Positions 17,410 to 25,466 of a stretch of 57,348 bases of DNA are shown in pieces (positions within the stretch are counted from its first letter, which is position 1; each line of letters begins with the position of its first letter). A model generated the notes under the pieces. That model was given only the letters and a program-made list of their open reading frames with translations. It had not been told where the DNA came from and made no database searches. Source of the stretch: SICU01 sp964408235 (lineage in GTDB: Archaea; Nanobdellota; Nanobdellia; Pacearchaeales; GW2011-AR1); contig CAYOYN010000004.1 of NCBI GenBank assembly GCA_964408235.1, positions 1 through 57,348 on the forward strand. Direction: 5' to 3'. Position numbers and translations under genes: made by a program.

Positions 17410-18195
17410 TTAAATTCCCTTTATTGATTTTACTGGACTACTACTAAGCTCTACACCTTTTTTTGTCATTGAAAACCTATAAAGTCCTTTAGAATGATTT
17501 GTCCCTCTCATCTTTAAAATTTCTATATATCTTTCTCTTGAAACAATCTTTCTTATGAACTGCATTAAAATTATGGAATCTGACTCGAATTCAAGCGCTC
17601 TGTATACTTTATGTTCTCCTTCAGGAGATCCTTCGAAAGTAATTAATGAGGTACAATTCCATTTTTTTATCATATTAAACAAATCCAGGGAAGCTTCTCT
17701 TTTTTCTAATTCATCTTCAAACAATAGGGTGAATGAAGTCATGCTATCAATTACTAATCTTGTAATCTTATTATTGATAATTATACTTTCAATTATTCCT
17801 CCTCCTTCTTCTAACATGCTTTTTACTTTTCCAGGAGTATAGTTAAGGAACGTAAACAGGCCTTTTTTCTCATATTCTTCTAATTGCCATGAAAATCTTT
17901 TCATATTATGGTAAAAAGATTGTTTACTTTCTTCAAATGTAATATAAAGGCAACTTTCTCCATTCTTAAGACCTTCAACTATAAATTGAGTTGCAAGGAT
18001 TGTTTTTCCACTTCCTGGACCGCCAACCAATAAATTAGTTGAATTTTTTTCAAAACCTCCTTCAATTAGCTTGTCAAATCCTTTTATCCCACTGGGGATT
18101 CTTACGCATTCAAACTTATTTTTTTTCTTTTTATTTGGCAAAGATTTTTTTATTTTTTTTATTATTTTAGCCTGTTTTTTCACTCTCTTTTTCAT
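17410..18195 (-). CDS. KaiC/FlaH-like RecA-fold ATPase
   Basis: 261 residues. A Lys-rich N-terminus (1-27) leads into a single KaiC domain: RIPSGIKGFDKLIEGG, Walker A GGPGSGKT (58-65), then ITRLVIDSMTS as Walker B. Within a FlaI/FlaJ operon this is the place of FlaH (ArlH), the KaiC-like protein that binds the archaellum motor. No archaellin, FlaF/G or FlaX is seen, so I call it FlaH-like by analogy only. A free-standing KaiC signalling ATPase is the alternative. Confidence 0.78.
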   Translation of the reverse strand: MKKRVKKQAKIIKKIKKSLPNKKKKNKFECVRIPSGIKGFDKLIEGGFEKNSTNLLVGGPGSGKTILATQFIVEGLKNGESCLYITFEESKQSFYHNMKRFSWQLEEYEKKGLFTFLNYTPGKVKSMLEEGGGIIESIIINNKITRLVIDSMTSFTLLFEDELEKREASLDLFNMIKKWNCTSLITFEGSPEGEHKVYRALEFESDSIILMQFIRKIVSRERYIEILKMRGTNHSKGLYRFSMTKKGVELSSSPVKSIKGI

Positions 18196-18231
18196 AAGTA
18201 TAATTTGTTGATTTGATTATAAAAACTTAAC

Positions 18232-19116
18232 TTAACCTAATATTCCTTTGAAGTAACTTGCTAAGACTACCTTAAGTAAAAAGAACATTGTAAGGCTTAG
18301 TAGTATTAGCGGTATCGCGTACTTTAATCCCTCTCTTTCTTCACCTTTCTGGACTAATCCTATAACCATTGAACCTAGAATATCTATTGTAATTATGAAA
18401 AATACTGCAAAATATGTGATGAATGTCGAAGATATATTTATGCTTGTGAATGCAAAGGGAGTTGCTATAGAAGTTTGAACTTCTGGAATACCGCTTAATA
18501 TTTGAGTTAGCACCCCTACTAGTACTGTTGATAAACTAAATAGTATCGGAGCCCCTACTCCAACTGCAAATAATATAAGAATTATATACATTATAATATT
18601 TGAAGCGGCTCTTTTTTCCACATATTGTCTTTCTTTTAGGTTTGCCGATGTTTGTTCTAACAATGTTGCTAAATTTCCGCCAGAGCGCATACCTGTTATG
18701 ATCAAGTTTATTGTTTTGCTAATCTTTTCAGAGTTTATTCTAACAGACATTTCTTTCATGGCTAATTCTACTGGTTTTCCTGTTACTATGTCTCTTCCAA
18801 ATTGATTGATTTGTTCATCTAATGGGGAAAATTCTTTTCTTGAACTTATTACTATTGCTTTATCGATAGGGATTCCTGCCTTTAAGTTACTAGAAATCAG
18901 TTGTAAGAAATCTGGAAAAACTACTTCCATCATTCTTATTTTTTGAGATTCTGCTAGTTTTTTCTTCGTTGAAATATAGGTTAAAATTACTGCTATTGAG
19001 GCTACTAAAACTATTATTGAATTTAAGGCATTTTTTGTAAAAATAAATGTTATCGTGGATAAAACTAGTGCTACAATTAATACGGCAGTCAAATTAATTC
19101 TTTTTTTAGGTTTCAT
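18232..19116 (-). CDS. type II/IV secretion F-domain membrane protein (TadC/FlaJ-like)
   Basis: 294 residues with paired N-terminal helices, a cytosolic T2SSF domain (about 62-170, SNLKAGIPIDKAIVISS and GMRSGGNLATLLEQTS) and C-terminal helices. This is the membrane platform of pilus assembly and binds the ATPase. It overlaps its sister F-domain gene by four bases. The two together resemble the TadB/TadC pair rather than one large FlaJ. Confidence 0.85.
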   Translation of the reverse strand: MKPKKRINLTAVLIVALVLSTITFIFTKNALNSIIVLVASIAVILTYISTKKKLAESQKIRMMEVVFPDFLQLISSNLKAGIPIDKAIVISSRKEFSPLDEQINQFGRDIVTGKPVELAMKEMSVRINSEKISKTINLIITGMRSGGNLATLLEQTSANLKERQYVEKRAASNIIMYIILILFAVGVGAPILFSLSTVLVGVLTQILSGIPEVQTSIATPFAFTSINISSTFITYFAVFFIITIDILGSMVIGLVQKGEEREGLKYAIPLILLSLTMFFLLKVVLASYFKGILG

Positions 19117-19994
19117 ATTAGGCTAGGTTTTGCAGTCCTTATTGCTCCCAGGAACATTATTTGTATTAATATTGACATTATGTATAGGCCTACAAACATG
19201 CCTATAGTTATTGCTTCAGGCAAATTTACTACTGAAGAAATTATTGTAAGAAATGTTATGGCTAATGCTGGTAAAATTATTGAGATCAACATATAAAACA
19301 TTATTAGTGGGTTTAATTTGTTTCCATAAGTTTGTATCTGAAGAAATTGCTCTTCATTTAAAGAATGGATAATGTCTCTAACTACCTCAGTTATATTGCT
19401 TCCAGCTTTCATTCCATTACTTATTTGCCATAATGCTTTCCTAAATAATATTGAATGATTTTTCTTACCTAGTTCTTCAATTACTTCTATTTGAGGGAAG
19501 CCTGCATTTATTTTTTTAACTGCTTTCTTGAATTCTAAACTTAATTGGCCGTAACCAGATGCTGAAATATTAACTAATATTGTAAACAAAGGCACTCCTG
19601 AACTTAACTGTATAAGCATATCTTCCATTGCAGCTAGCAAATTTCTTTCTATTCCTTTTTGTTGTTTATCTGCAAGTATTTTTGGATAATTTATTTGACT
19701 GAAAGAAGTAAACATGCCTACCGCAATAGTTGGAATTAGAGGTATTAAAAATGGATTTCCTTGTTTAAGTATAAATATAGCAGTACTAAATGCAATATAT
19801 GCAATTACTGAAAACATTAACGTGCTTCTAGCAACTATTCCTAAGTATTCTTCTCTTGTGATATCTACTTCTGCTTTAGCCAAATAATCTTTTAATTTTG
19901 AATCTCTTTTTACTGAGAAGATTTTAACGTATCTCTTAGACTTGATTTTAAGTCTGTTTAACGAAGATATTGTAAATGGTATGTGGAATGTCAT
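19113..19994 (-). CDS. type II/IV secretion F-domain membrane protein (TadB/FlaJ-like)
   Basis: 293 residues with the same plan as its downstream neighbour: two helices, an F domain (LSSGVPLFTILVNISASGYG; NGMKAGSNITEVVRDI) and two terminal helices, with a basic N-terminus. It overlaps the ATPase gene and the other F-domain gene by four bases at each end (ATGA), so the three are translationally coupled and probably made in equal amount. Confidence 0.85.
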   Translation of the reverse strand: MTFHIPFTISSLNRLKIKSKRYVKIFSVKRDSKLKDYLAKAEVDITREEYLGIVARSTLMFSVIAYIAFSTAIFILKQGNPFLIPLIPTIAVGMFTSFSQINYPKILADKQQKGIERNLLAAMEDMLIQLSSGVPLFTILVNISASGYGQLSLEFKKAVKKINAGFPQIEVIEELGKKNHSILFRKALWQISNGMKAGSNITEVVRDIIHSLNEEQFLQIQTYGNKLNPLIMFYMLISIILPALAITFLTIISSVVNLPEAITIGMFVGLYIMSILIQIMFLGAIRTAKPSLI

Positions 19995-21784
19995 TCTTTG
20001 ATTTTACTAATTTCATTTTTACTTATTACTTCATCTAATGACGGTTTGTCAAGATAGAATAATTCTATTGCATTTCCAACTTCTTTAATGGATCTTAAGT
20101 TGTTTTTAATTAACCAGTCTAATATTCTTTTTCTTTCTGCTAATTCTTTTTTTATTTCTATTTCTGATAATCCTGTATGTCTGCTTAAATCTTCGAAAAA
20201 TCTCATGCTTTCTCTGTGCTCAATTATTTGATCTTTTTCAGGAACCCAACGATAAATTATGTTTGAAGTAGCTCTATCTCCTTCGGTGTCAAATTCCGCA
20301 ACTTGTAAGATTCTTCTAATTCCTTTTTTTCTATCTCTAAACATTACCACGTTTAGGTTTACTGCTTTGAGAAGATTGGCTGGAATATCAATTGGAGGGT
20401 TTATCAGTCTAGAAATTGTTTCAGGAGCGGAATCTGCGTGTAACGTTGCATAAACAGAGTGTCCTGTATGCATCGCTTCAAAAAGTACCATTGCTTCTTC
20501 GTGTTTACGCATTTCTCCTAAAATAATTCTATCTGGCCTCATACGTAACGAGTTCACTAGTAAATCTAACATTGTTACTTTTCCTTTTCCTTCCGAATTT
20601 GGAGTTCTAGTTACAAGTGGGTTCCAGTAAAGAAAGTCTGGTAAGACTAATTCTCTAGTATCTTCTATGCTAATGATTCTATGGTTTGGTGGGATAAAGG
20701 GCATGAACGCATTTAGGAAAGAAGTTTTTCCGGATGCAGTTCCTCCGGACACTAGGATATTCATTTCGTATTCTACTGCTAACCATAAAAGGGCAGCAAT
20801 ATCTAAGCTACAAGTTTTATTTTTTATCAAATCTATAATTGTATATGGGTCTCTTGAAAACTTTCTTATGATTATAGTACTACCTTTAGAGTTTATTGGG
20901 TAAAGTACAGCATTTATACGGTCTCCTGTTAATAAGTGTGCATCAAGAAGAGGGTCTAACGTAGTTATTTGACGACCTACTCTTCTTGCGATTATATTTG
21001 CATAGTTTATGATGCTGTCTTCTGTAGGTATGAATATATTAGTTTTAAGCCAACCATATTTCTTTGAATAAACTCTTACTGGTTCTTTTGAAGACTGGAT
21101 TACAATTTCTTCTAAGTTCGGATCATTTATTAAAAATTCTATTTCTCCAAGACCTAACATATCTTGCATTAACATTCCTGCTAGTGTCTTTTCTGTTTCA
21201 GGATCTATATGGGGTAACTTTTCTTTTAATACTAAGGTTATTTCCCCTAAAAATCTTTGTTTCATCTTTACAAAAGATTCTTGTTCAGACATTTCTTGTA
21301 AGTTTATTGTAGCATTACTTATCAATTCATTTTTTACGTATCTTAATAGTGATTCAGTTCCTACGCTGAATTTTGGTAAATTTATATTGTAAACATAAGT
21401 ATCTTCTTCTTTTTTTATTTCAACTTCTACTTTTGCACCGTCTACTTCTATAGGGTAACTCGATTCAGAATTTGATTTTTTATCTTCTGCTGCTTTTTTG
21501 TATGCTTTTATTTGGTGTTCTTCACTATGTATTTGATGGGGTGCTAATTTTTTGTAATTTTGATTTTTCGAATTATTTTTTACTAAGTGAATTGCATGTT
21601 TTTCTACTTGAGGTTTATGTAAATTCTTTTTTTCATGAGGGTATCTCTCAAGTTCATTTTTTTTATGAATTTCTAACTTTGATTTATGAGTTATTTTGTG
21701 TTTTTTTCTTTTTTCAATGCGTTTGCTATGCTTATGTTTTTTTACTACCTCTCTTTTTATTTTATGCTTTTTGTGTTTCTTCAT
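19991..21784 (-). CDS. pilus assembly/secretion ATPase (FlaI/TadA/GspE family)
   Basis: 597 residues. The first 100 are an extraordinary Lys/His-rich tail. An N-terminal domain follows, then the ATPase core with Walker A GGTASGKTS (Lys 353), IISIEDTREL, the GEMRKHEEAMVLFEAMHTGH segment and a His box ATLHADS. It powers pilin extraction and assembly at the F-domain platform. Its start overlaps the winged-helix membrane protein gene by 23 bases. The family call is firm. Whether it is closer to FlaI or TadA cannot be settled by eye. Confidence 0.92.
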   Translation of the reverse strand: MKKHKKHKIKREVVKKHKHSKRIEKRKKHKITHKSKLEIHKKNELERYPHEKKNLHKPQVEKHAIHLVKNNSKNQNYKKLAPHQIHSEEHQIKAYKKAAEDKKSNSESSYPIEVDGAKVEVEIKKEEDTYVYNINLPKFSVGTESLLRYVKNELISNATINLQEMSEQESFVKMKQRFLGEITLVLKEKLPHIDPETEKTLAGMLMQDMLGLGEIEFLINDPNLEEIVIQSSKEPVRVYSKKYGWLKTNIFIPTEDSIINYANIIARRVGRQITTLDPLLDAHLLTGDRINAVLYPINSKGSTIIIRKFSRDPYTIIDLIKNKTCSLDIAALLWLAVEYEMNILVSGGTASGKTSFLNAFMPFIPPNHRIISIEDTRELVLPDFLYWNPLVTRTPNSEGKGKVTMLDLLVNSLRMRPDRIILGEMRKHEEAMVLFEAMHTGHSVYATLHADSAPETISRLINPPIDIPANLLKAVNLNVVMFRDRKKGIRRILQVAEFDTEGDRATSNIIYRWVPEKDQIIEHRESMRFFEDLSRHTGLSEIEIKKELAERKRILDWLIKNNLRSIKEVGNAIELFYLDKPSLDEVISKNEISKIKE

Positions 21785-22310
21785 CTTCTTTTATTCTCAT
21801 TTCAATTTCTCCAAATCTTGGATAATCTACTTCTACATATCCGTTTTCTTCTAATATTTTACCCCATTCCTCTACCACTTTTTTATCTACTTTGAATAGT
21901 TCTGCTAACTTAGATAATGAAATCCTTTTGTTCTTTTTAAGCATTTCATAAAGTAAATCTATATCTGTATCAGATTTATTCTTCTTCTTAACTAGCTCTA
22001 TATGTGTTGCTTTTTGTACGGATTCTGCTAAACGCTTTTTTATCGAAGATAATGCTAATAATGAGAATACTAAAACCCATTCAGCAATAATGACTAATAT
22101 TGAAGGTAAGGGGATTTTTTCATTTTGTTTTATTGAGGTTTCAATATTTTCTACGTTGGTTTCTCCTATTGCAAAACCTGATACTCCTATTGTTTGAGTT
22201 AAAGATAGGTTTGTACCAAATAAAACTATATGAGTAGTTCCATGAATTAAAGCAACTAAAACTAACAGAGATATGACTATCTTTAATCCTCTACCCCTTT
22301 TATCCTTCAT
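21762..22310 (-). CDS. membrane protein with C-terminal winged helix
   Basis: 182 residues. A basic N-terminus, a transmembrane helix (about 8-30), a short outside loop with SGFAIGETN, a second helix (about 70-88) and a cytosolic C-terminal domain that reads as a winged helix (LYEMLKKNKRISLSKLAELF, then VEEWGKILEENGYVEVDYPR). It heads the pilus operon and overlaps the ATPase gene by 23 bases. It may be a membrane-bound regulator of the operon or of the divergent pilin genes. The ATG at 22310 is preferred to a GTG at 22328. Confidence 0.65.
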   Translation of the reverse strand: MKDKRGRGLKIVISLLVLVALIHGTTHIVLFGTNLSLTQTIGVSGFAIGETNVENIETSIKQNEKIPLPSILVIIAEWVLVFSLLALSSIKKRLAESVQKATHIELVKKKNKSDTDIDLLYEMLKKNKRISLSKLAELFKVDKKVVEEWGKILEENGYVEVDYPRFGEIEMRIKEDEETQKA

Positions 22311-22330
22311 ATGAACTCGATAGGTCACTT

Positions 22331-22340
22331 ATTTTATAAA
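22331..22340 (+). promoter_or_regulatory. TATA box of plus-strand pilin unit
   Basis: ATTTTATAAA is centred 26 bp before the pilin ATG at 22362, giving a leaderless message. It lies in the 51-bp space between the divergent pilus operons. Confidence 0.6.
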
Positions 22341-22361
22341 CCTTGTCTGCTAACTTAATCT

Positions 22362-22772
22362 ATGTTTAAGAGGGGTCAAGTAAGCACTGAGTATTTGATA
22401 GTAGTTGGATTTGTTACATTTCTTGTATTGGGAATATTAGGTGTTGCTTTCTTTTATACTTCAATTACTAATGATCAGATAAAAGTTTCTCAGGTTTCTA
22501 ATTTTGCTAATAAAATAATCTCTAGCGCGGAATCTGTTTTTTATGCAGGAGAACCTTCTAAATTAACTCTAAATGGTTATCTTCCTATTGGGGTAAATAG
22601 TTTTGAGATAATGCCTAATGAAATTGTAGTTAGTCTTACTACGAGTTCTGGTATAACCACTATGTCTTTCACAAGTAATGTACCTTTATCCGGAAATATT
22701 TCACATACAGATGGCGTTAAAAGGATAGAAGTTTTGGCTCAACAAGACGAGGTACGAATAAGTGAATTTTAA
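22362..22772 (+). CDS. class III prepilin
   Basis: 136 residues. MFKRG is cut before QVSTEYLIVVGFVTFLVLG, a textbook archaeal class III signal peptide with Glu at +5 of the mature chain. The head domain is short and beta-rich. It is transcribed away from the pilus motor operon and overlaps the next prepilin gene by eleven bases. Confidence 0.85.
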   Translation: MFKRGQVSTEYLIVVGFVTFLVLGILGVAFFYTSITNDQIKVSQVSNFANKIISSAESVFYAGEPSKLTLNGYLPIGVNSFEIMPNEIVVSLTTSSGITTMSFTSNVPLSGNISHTDGVKRIEVLAQQDEVRISEF

Positions 22773-23151
22773 GGGGCAGTCAGCAATAGAATTTGTGATA
22801 ATTATTACAGCCGTTTTATTTTTATTCGTAGGTTTACTTTATTTTATTCAGGGAAAAATAGCCGACTCTCAAAACCAGGCTGTTTCTGTTGCAGTAAATG
22901 AGATTGCCCTTACTGTTCAAGATGAGGTAAATTTAGCTCACAACTCAGCTAACGGATACTCTAGATCTTTTTTCTTGCCTTTGAACTTAAATGGGCTTGA
23001 TTATACCGTCCAAATATTAGAAGATTCTGTTTATGTCTCTACTCAAGATGGCAAACATGCAGTTGCTCTTCCTATTTCAGAAGTTACCGGAAATATTTTT
23101 TTGGGAAATAACTTGATTTATCGTATAAATAATACTATATTTTTGAATTGA
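22762..23151 (+). CDS. class III prepilin, GTG start
   Basis: 129 residues. MNFKG is cut before QSAIEFVIIITAVLFLFVG. The start codon is a GTG at 22762, inside the end of the upstream prepilin gene; the signal peptide fixes it. Probably a minor pilin that pairs with its neighbour. Confidence 0.83.
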   Translation: MNFKGQSAIEFVIIITAVLFLFVGLLYFIQGKIADSQNQAVSVAVNEIALTVQDEVNLAHNSANGYSRSFFLPLNLNGLDYTVQILEDSVYVSTQDGKHAVALPISEVTGNIFLGNNLIYRINNTIFLN

Positions 23152-23158
23152 ATTTTTT

Positions 23159-23173
23159 GGAAAGGTATAAATA
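23159..23173 (+). promoter_or_regulatory. BRE/TATA promoter of the lipoprotein unit
   Basis: GGAAAGGTATAAATA, close to the elements at 4450, 43692 and 45261, is about 30 bp before the ATG at 23198. Confidence 0.6.
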
Positions 23174-23197
23174 CTCTTATTCTTTCGTAACTATGCA

Positions 23198-23650
23198 ATG
23201 GTTTCAAAAAATTATGCCGGCGCAATAGCACTTACTACTCTTCTTGGATGTTCTGCTCCTTCTGTGTCTTCTAATCCTGAAAACAATTACGTTACTAGTG
23301 AACTTAGAAATCAAAGAGTTAAGTTAATGTATGCTACTGGACCTTTTGGAGGAGGTCCAACAGGATCCGCTTATTCTCCTGGAATTCCTTTGGATTCAGA
23401 GTTTGTAGGCCTTGCTGAGAGAGGTTTAAGAGAGCTTCATAATTATACACTTCCTCAGGGAGTTTTTGAAGGTAGATATGGTATGCAAACAGATATAGCA
23501 AACTCTCCTAGTTTGAGGGGATCATGGGATTGTCTAGTAATTGCAGATAGATCTTTTGACCCTAATAATTTTAATGGTTCTCGTGAAAATGTATATTTCA
23601 CAAAAGTTGTTGATGGAAAGGTTAAGTTTGAAAAGTTGGGGGCTAAATGA
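23198..23650 (+). CDS. putative lipoprotein
   Basis: 150 residues. MVSKNYAGAIALTTLLGC has a short hydrophobic leader ending in a lipobox-like LLGC|S. The mature part is Gly/Pro/Ser-rich at first, with no domain I recognise. It is followed, with a four-base overlap, by two further secreted proteins. An earlier ATG at 23193 is out of frame. Confidence 0.6.
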   Translation: MVSKNYAGAIALTTLLGCSAPSVSSNPENNYVTSELRNQRVKLMYATGPFGGGPTGSAYSPGIPLDSEFVGLAERGLRELHNYTLPQGVFEGRYGMQTDIANSPSLRGSWDCLVIADRSFDPNNFNGSRENVYFTKVVDGKVKFEKLGAK

Positions 23651-23952
23651 ATAAATTGTTTTTAGTCTTGTTTCTTGGTTTATTTTTAGTTTCATTTACA
23701 TCTGCTCAAGAAGTTTATGGAGACCCTAATTTTATACCCTTTTCTTCTGAGCAAGCTGGCAGTGTAGAATTTGGTTGTATGGCTGCTTGTATGACTAGCA
23801 TGCTTGCTTCACTAAATGACTCTGCTATAGGCACAAATACCACTAGAATTTTTAGTGAATTGAATTCGACTATGAGGTTGCATAGTTCAGATTATCCATA
23901 TCATACTTATGTAATAATAAATGCTGCAGTGAGGTTCTTGTCTTCATTATGA
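23647..23952 (+). CDS. small secreted protein, possible Cys half of a C39-like peptidase
   Basis: 101 residues. The signal peptide MNKLFLVLFLGLFLVSFTSA ends at A|QEV. The mature chain has EFGCMAACMTSMLASL, which resembles the active-site Cys helix of papain-like C39 peptidases (Cys, small residues, then a Met/Leu helix). There is no room for the catalytic His and Asp. Overlaps with both neighbours are four bases, so the three are one transcript. The peptidase idea is inference. Confidence 0.6.
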   Translation: MNKLFLVLFLGLFLVSFTSAQEVYGDPNFIPFSSEQAGSVEFGCMAACMTSMLASLNDSAIGTNTTRIFSELNSTMRLHSSDYPYHTYVIINAAVRFLSSL

Positions 23953-24542
23953 GTTTTAAAAAAGGTTTTTTTCTTCTTGTCCTTTTAGTTGTTCTTTTCT
24001 CCCTTTCAGATAATGTTAGTGCTCAACAAGCTAGTAAAATAACCATTGAACATATTAGCACTTCTTCTGCTGCATATAGGTCAGATGCTAAACCAGGTCC
24101 AAATGTCGAGGTAGTTAATGTGGATAGAAAACCAACTATGGATGATATTATTACAGGAAAAAAGAAAGGAAAAAAAGTCACTATAATAATAGATCCGTCG
24201 GCTGCCAATCCTAGAGTTTCCCATGCAGCAATTGTTGTTTCTTTAAATATAACTCCTAGAAATGGTACTAATCCTAATAATGAGACTACTTTGATTTATG
24301 ATTGTATTGTTTATGACCCTACAACCAATAAGAGCTATAATACTAGTCTTGTTACAATAAATAATTCTAATAGCACTGCCTATATTGATTGGGATGGTTG
24401 GAGGGGAGTTAGGGAACTAGTAATGGTTTACAAGTCTCATGCTCCGCCTACTAAGACTAGAGGGACATTATTGCATAAACCTACGCATTTTGAATTTTTA
24501 CCTTTGTTGAATACAAGGAAATTTTTACCTAAATTTAATTAG
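23949..24542 (+). CDS. secreted protein, possible His/Asp half of a C39-like peptidase
   Basis: 197 residues. The signal peptide runs MSFKKGFFLLVLLVVLFSLS to about VSAQ. The mature domain has VSHAAIVVSLN, later YDCIVYDPTTNKSY, matching the His-[hydrophobic]-Asp-Pro order of C39-like peptidases. A Cys comes before the Asp strand. Its ATG overlaps the stop of the preceding gene. It has its own signal peptide, so the two genes are not a frameshifted single gene. Confidence 0.6.
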   Translation: MSFKKGFFLLVLLVVLFSLSDNVSAQQASKITIEHISTSSAAYRSDAKPGPNVEVVNVDRKPTMDDIITGKKKGKKVTIIIDPSAANPRVSHAAIVVSLNITPRNGTNPNNETTLIYDCIVYDPTTNKSYNTSLVTINNSNSTAYIDWDGWRGVRELVMVYKSHAPPTKTRGTLLHKPTHFEFLPLLNTRKFLPKFN

Positions 24543-24631
24543 GTAATTTGACGCTATTAATCTTTATTTCTTGGTTTATTCTATTTTTCTAAATGGAAGA
24601 CTTTAAAAATGGTGTTTTTATAAGAATAGAC

Positions 24632-25216
24632 ATGGCACAAAGTATGTATCACTATATGCGCGAAGCTTGGAAGAAGCCTGACACTGCAACTATGCGTGAG
24701 CGTATGATTGCTTGGCGTGCTAGCCCTGCAATAGAAGTTGTTGATGGTCCTTTAAGACTGGACAGAGCTAGAAGTCTTGGATATAAGGCAAAGAAAGGAT
24801 TTCTAATTGTTAGGGTAAGAGTTATGCGTGGTGGAAGAACAAGAAAGAGGACAGGTGTTAAGGGTAGAAAAACTAGAAAACAAACTATTAGAAAAACTTT
24901 GAAAATGAGTTATAAATGGGTTGCAGAAATGAGAGCTAGTAAATTCTTTAATAACTTAGAAGTTCTGAATTCATATTGGATAGGAAAAGATGGTAAGCAT
25001 TATTTCTTTGAAGTAATTTTAGTGGATCCTCAAAGGCCTGAAATTAAGAATGATAAAACTATGAGTTGGATATATGCTGGACACCATCATGGAAGAGTTG
25101 AGCGTGGACTTACATCTGCAGGTAAACAATCTAGAGGATTAATAACAAGGCGCGGTCATAGCCCTTACTTGAAAGTAAGGCCTTCTCTACGTGCTTGGAA
25201 TAGACGCGGTAAGTAA
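24632..25216 (+). CDS. rpl15e: ribosomal protein eL15
   Basis: 194 residues, the archaeal length. Very basic, with MYHYMREAWKKP at the start, RLDRARSLGYKAKKG, RVRVMRGGRTRKR and GLTSAGKQSRGLITRRG, all features of eL15 in the large subunit. It starts at MAQSMYHY (24632), not at the in-frame ATG at 24593, because TATA-like sequence (TTTTTATAAG, 24615-24624) and family length support the later start. Confidence 0.95.
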   Translation: MAQSMYHYMREAWKKPDTATMRERMIAWRASPAIEVVDGPLRLDRARSLGYKAKKGFLIVRVRVMRGGRTRKRTGVKGRKTRKQTIRKTLKMSYKWVAEMRASKFFNNLEVLNSYWIGKDGKHYFFEVILVDPQRPEIKNDKTMSWIYAGHHHGRVERGLTSAGKQSRGLITRRGHSPYLKVRPSLRAWNRRGK

Positions 25217-25229
25217 TTTTATTTTTAAA

Positions 25230-25466
25230 ATGGTTTCTTATGTTCTTTTTAGGGACAAAAAGGGTTTTTCATTAACTAATGGAAAACATAGCATTTTTTC
25301 TTCTAGTCTTGATTTATTAGTCGATGCTCTTAATCAACCTTCTGTTTACGGACAGATTTATGGATTCATAGAAGTACCTAGCTCTTTTGATGATGATAGA
25401 GTTCCATTAAATAATGAAGAAAGAGAAAAATTTCTAACCACTTATACATCTCAAATAAGTAGTTAA
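25230..25466 (+). CDS. hypothetical protein, 78 residues
   Basis: Not recognised. A small soluble alpha/beta protein (MVSYVLFRDKKGFSLTNGKH, then a Ser/Leu helix and a final acidic helix). It begins 13 bases after the eL15 stop and so is probably co-transcribed with it; its end meets the convergent topoisomerase gene by four bases. Confidence 0.5.
   Translation: MVSYVLFRDKKGFSLTNGKHSIFSSSLDLLVDALNQPSVYGQIYGFIEVPSSFDDDRVPLNNEEREKFLTTYTSQISS

Noticed and set aside
21472..21825. Phe/Leu-rich frames on the plus strand opposite the secretion ATPase
   Set aside because: They mirror the Lys/His-rich N-terminal tail of the ATPase on the other strand; the ATPase frame has the conserved core.
23647..24542. 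A single peptidase gene broken by a frameshift
   Set aside because: The second gene has its own complete signal peptide and an ATGA overlap, so two proteins are intended.
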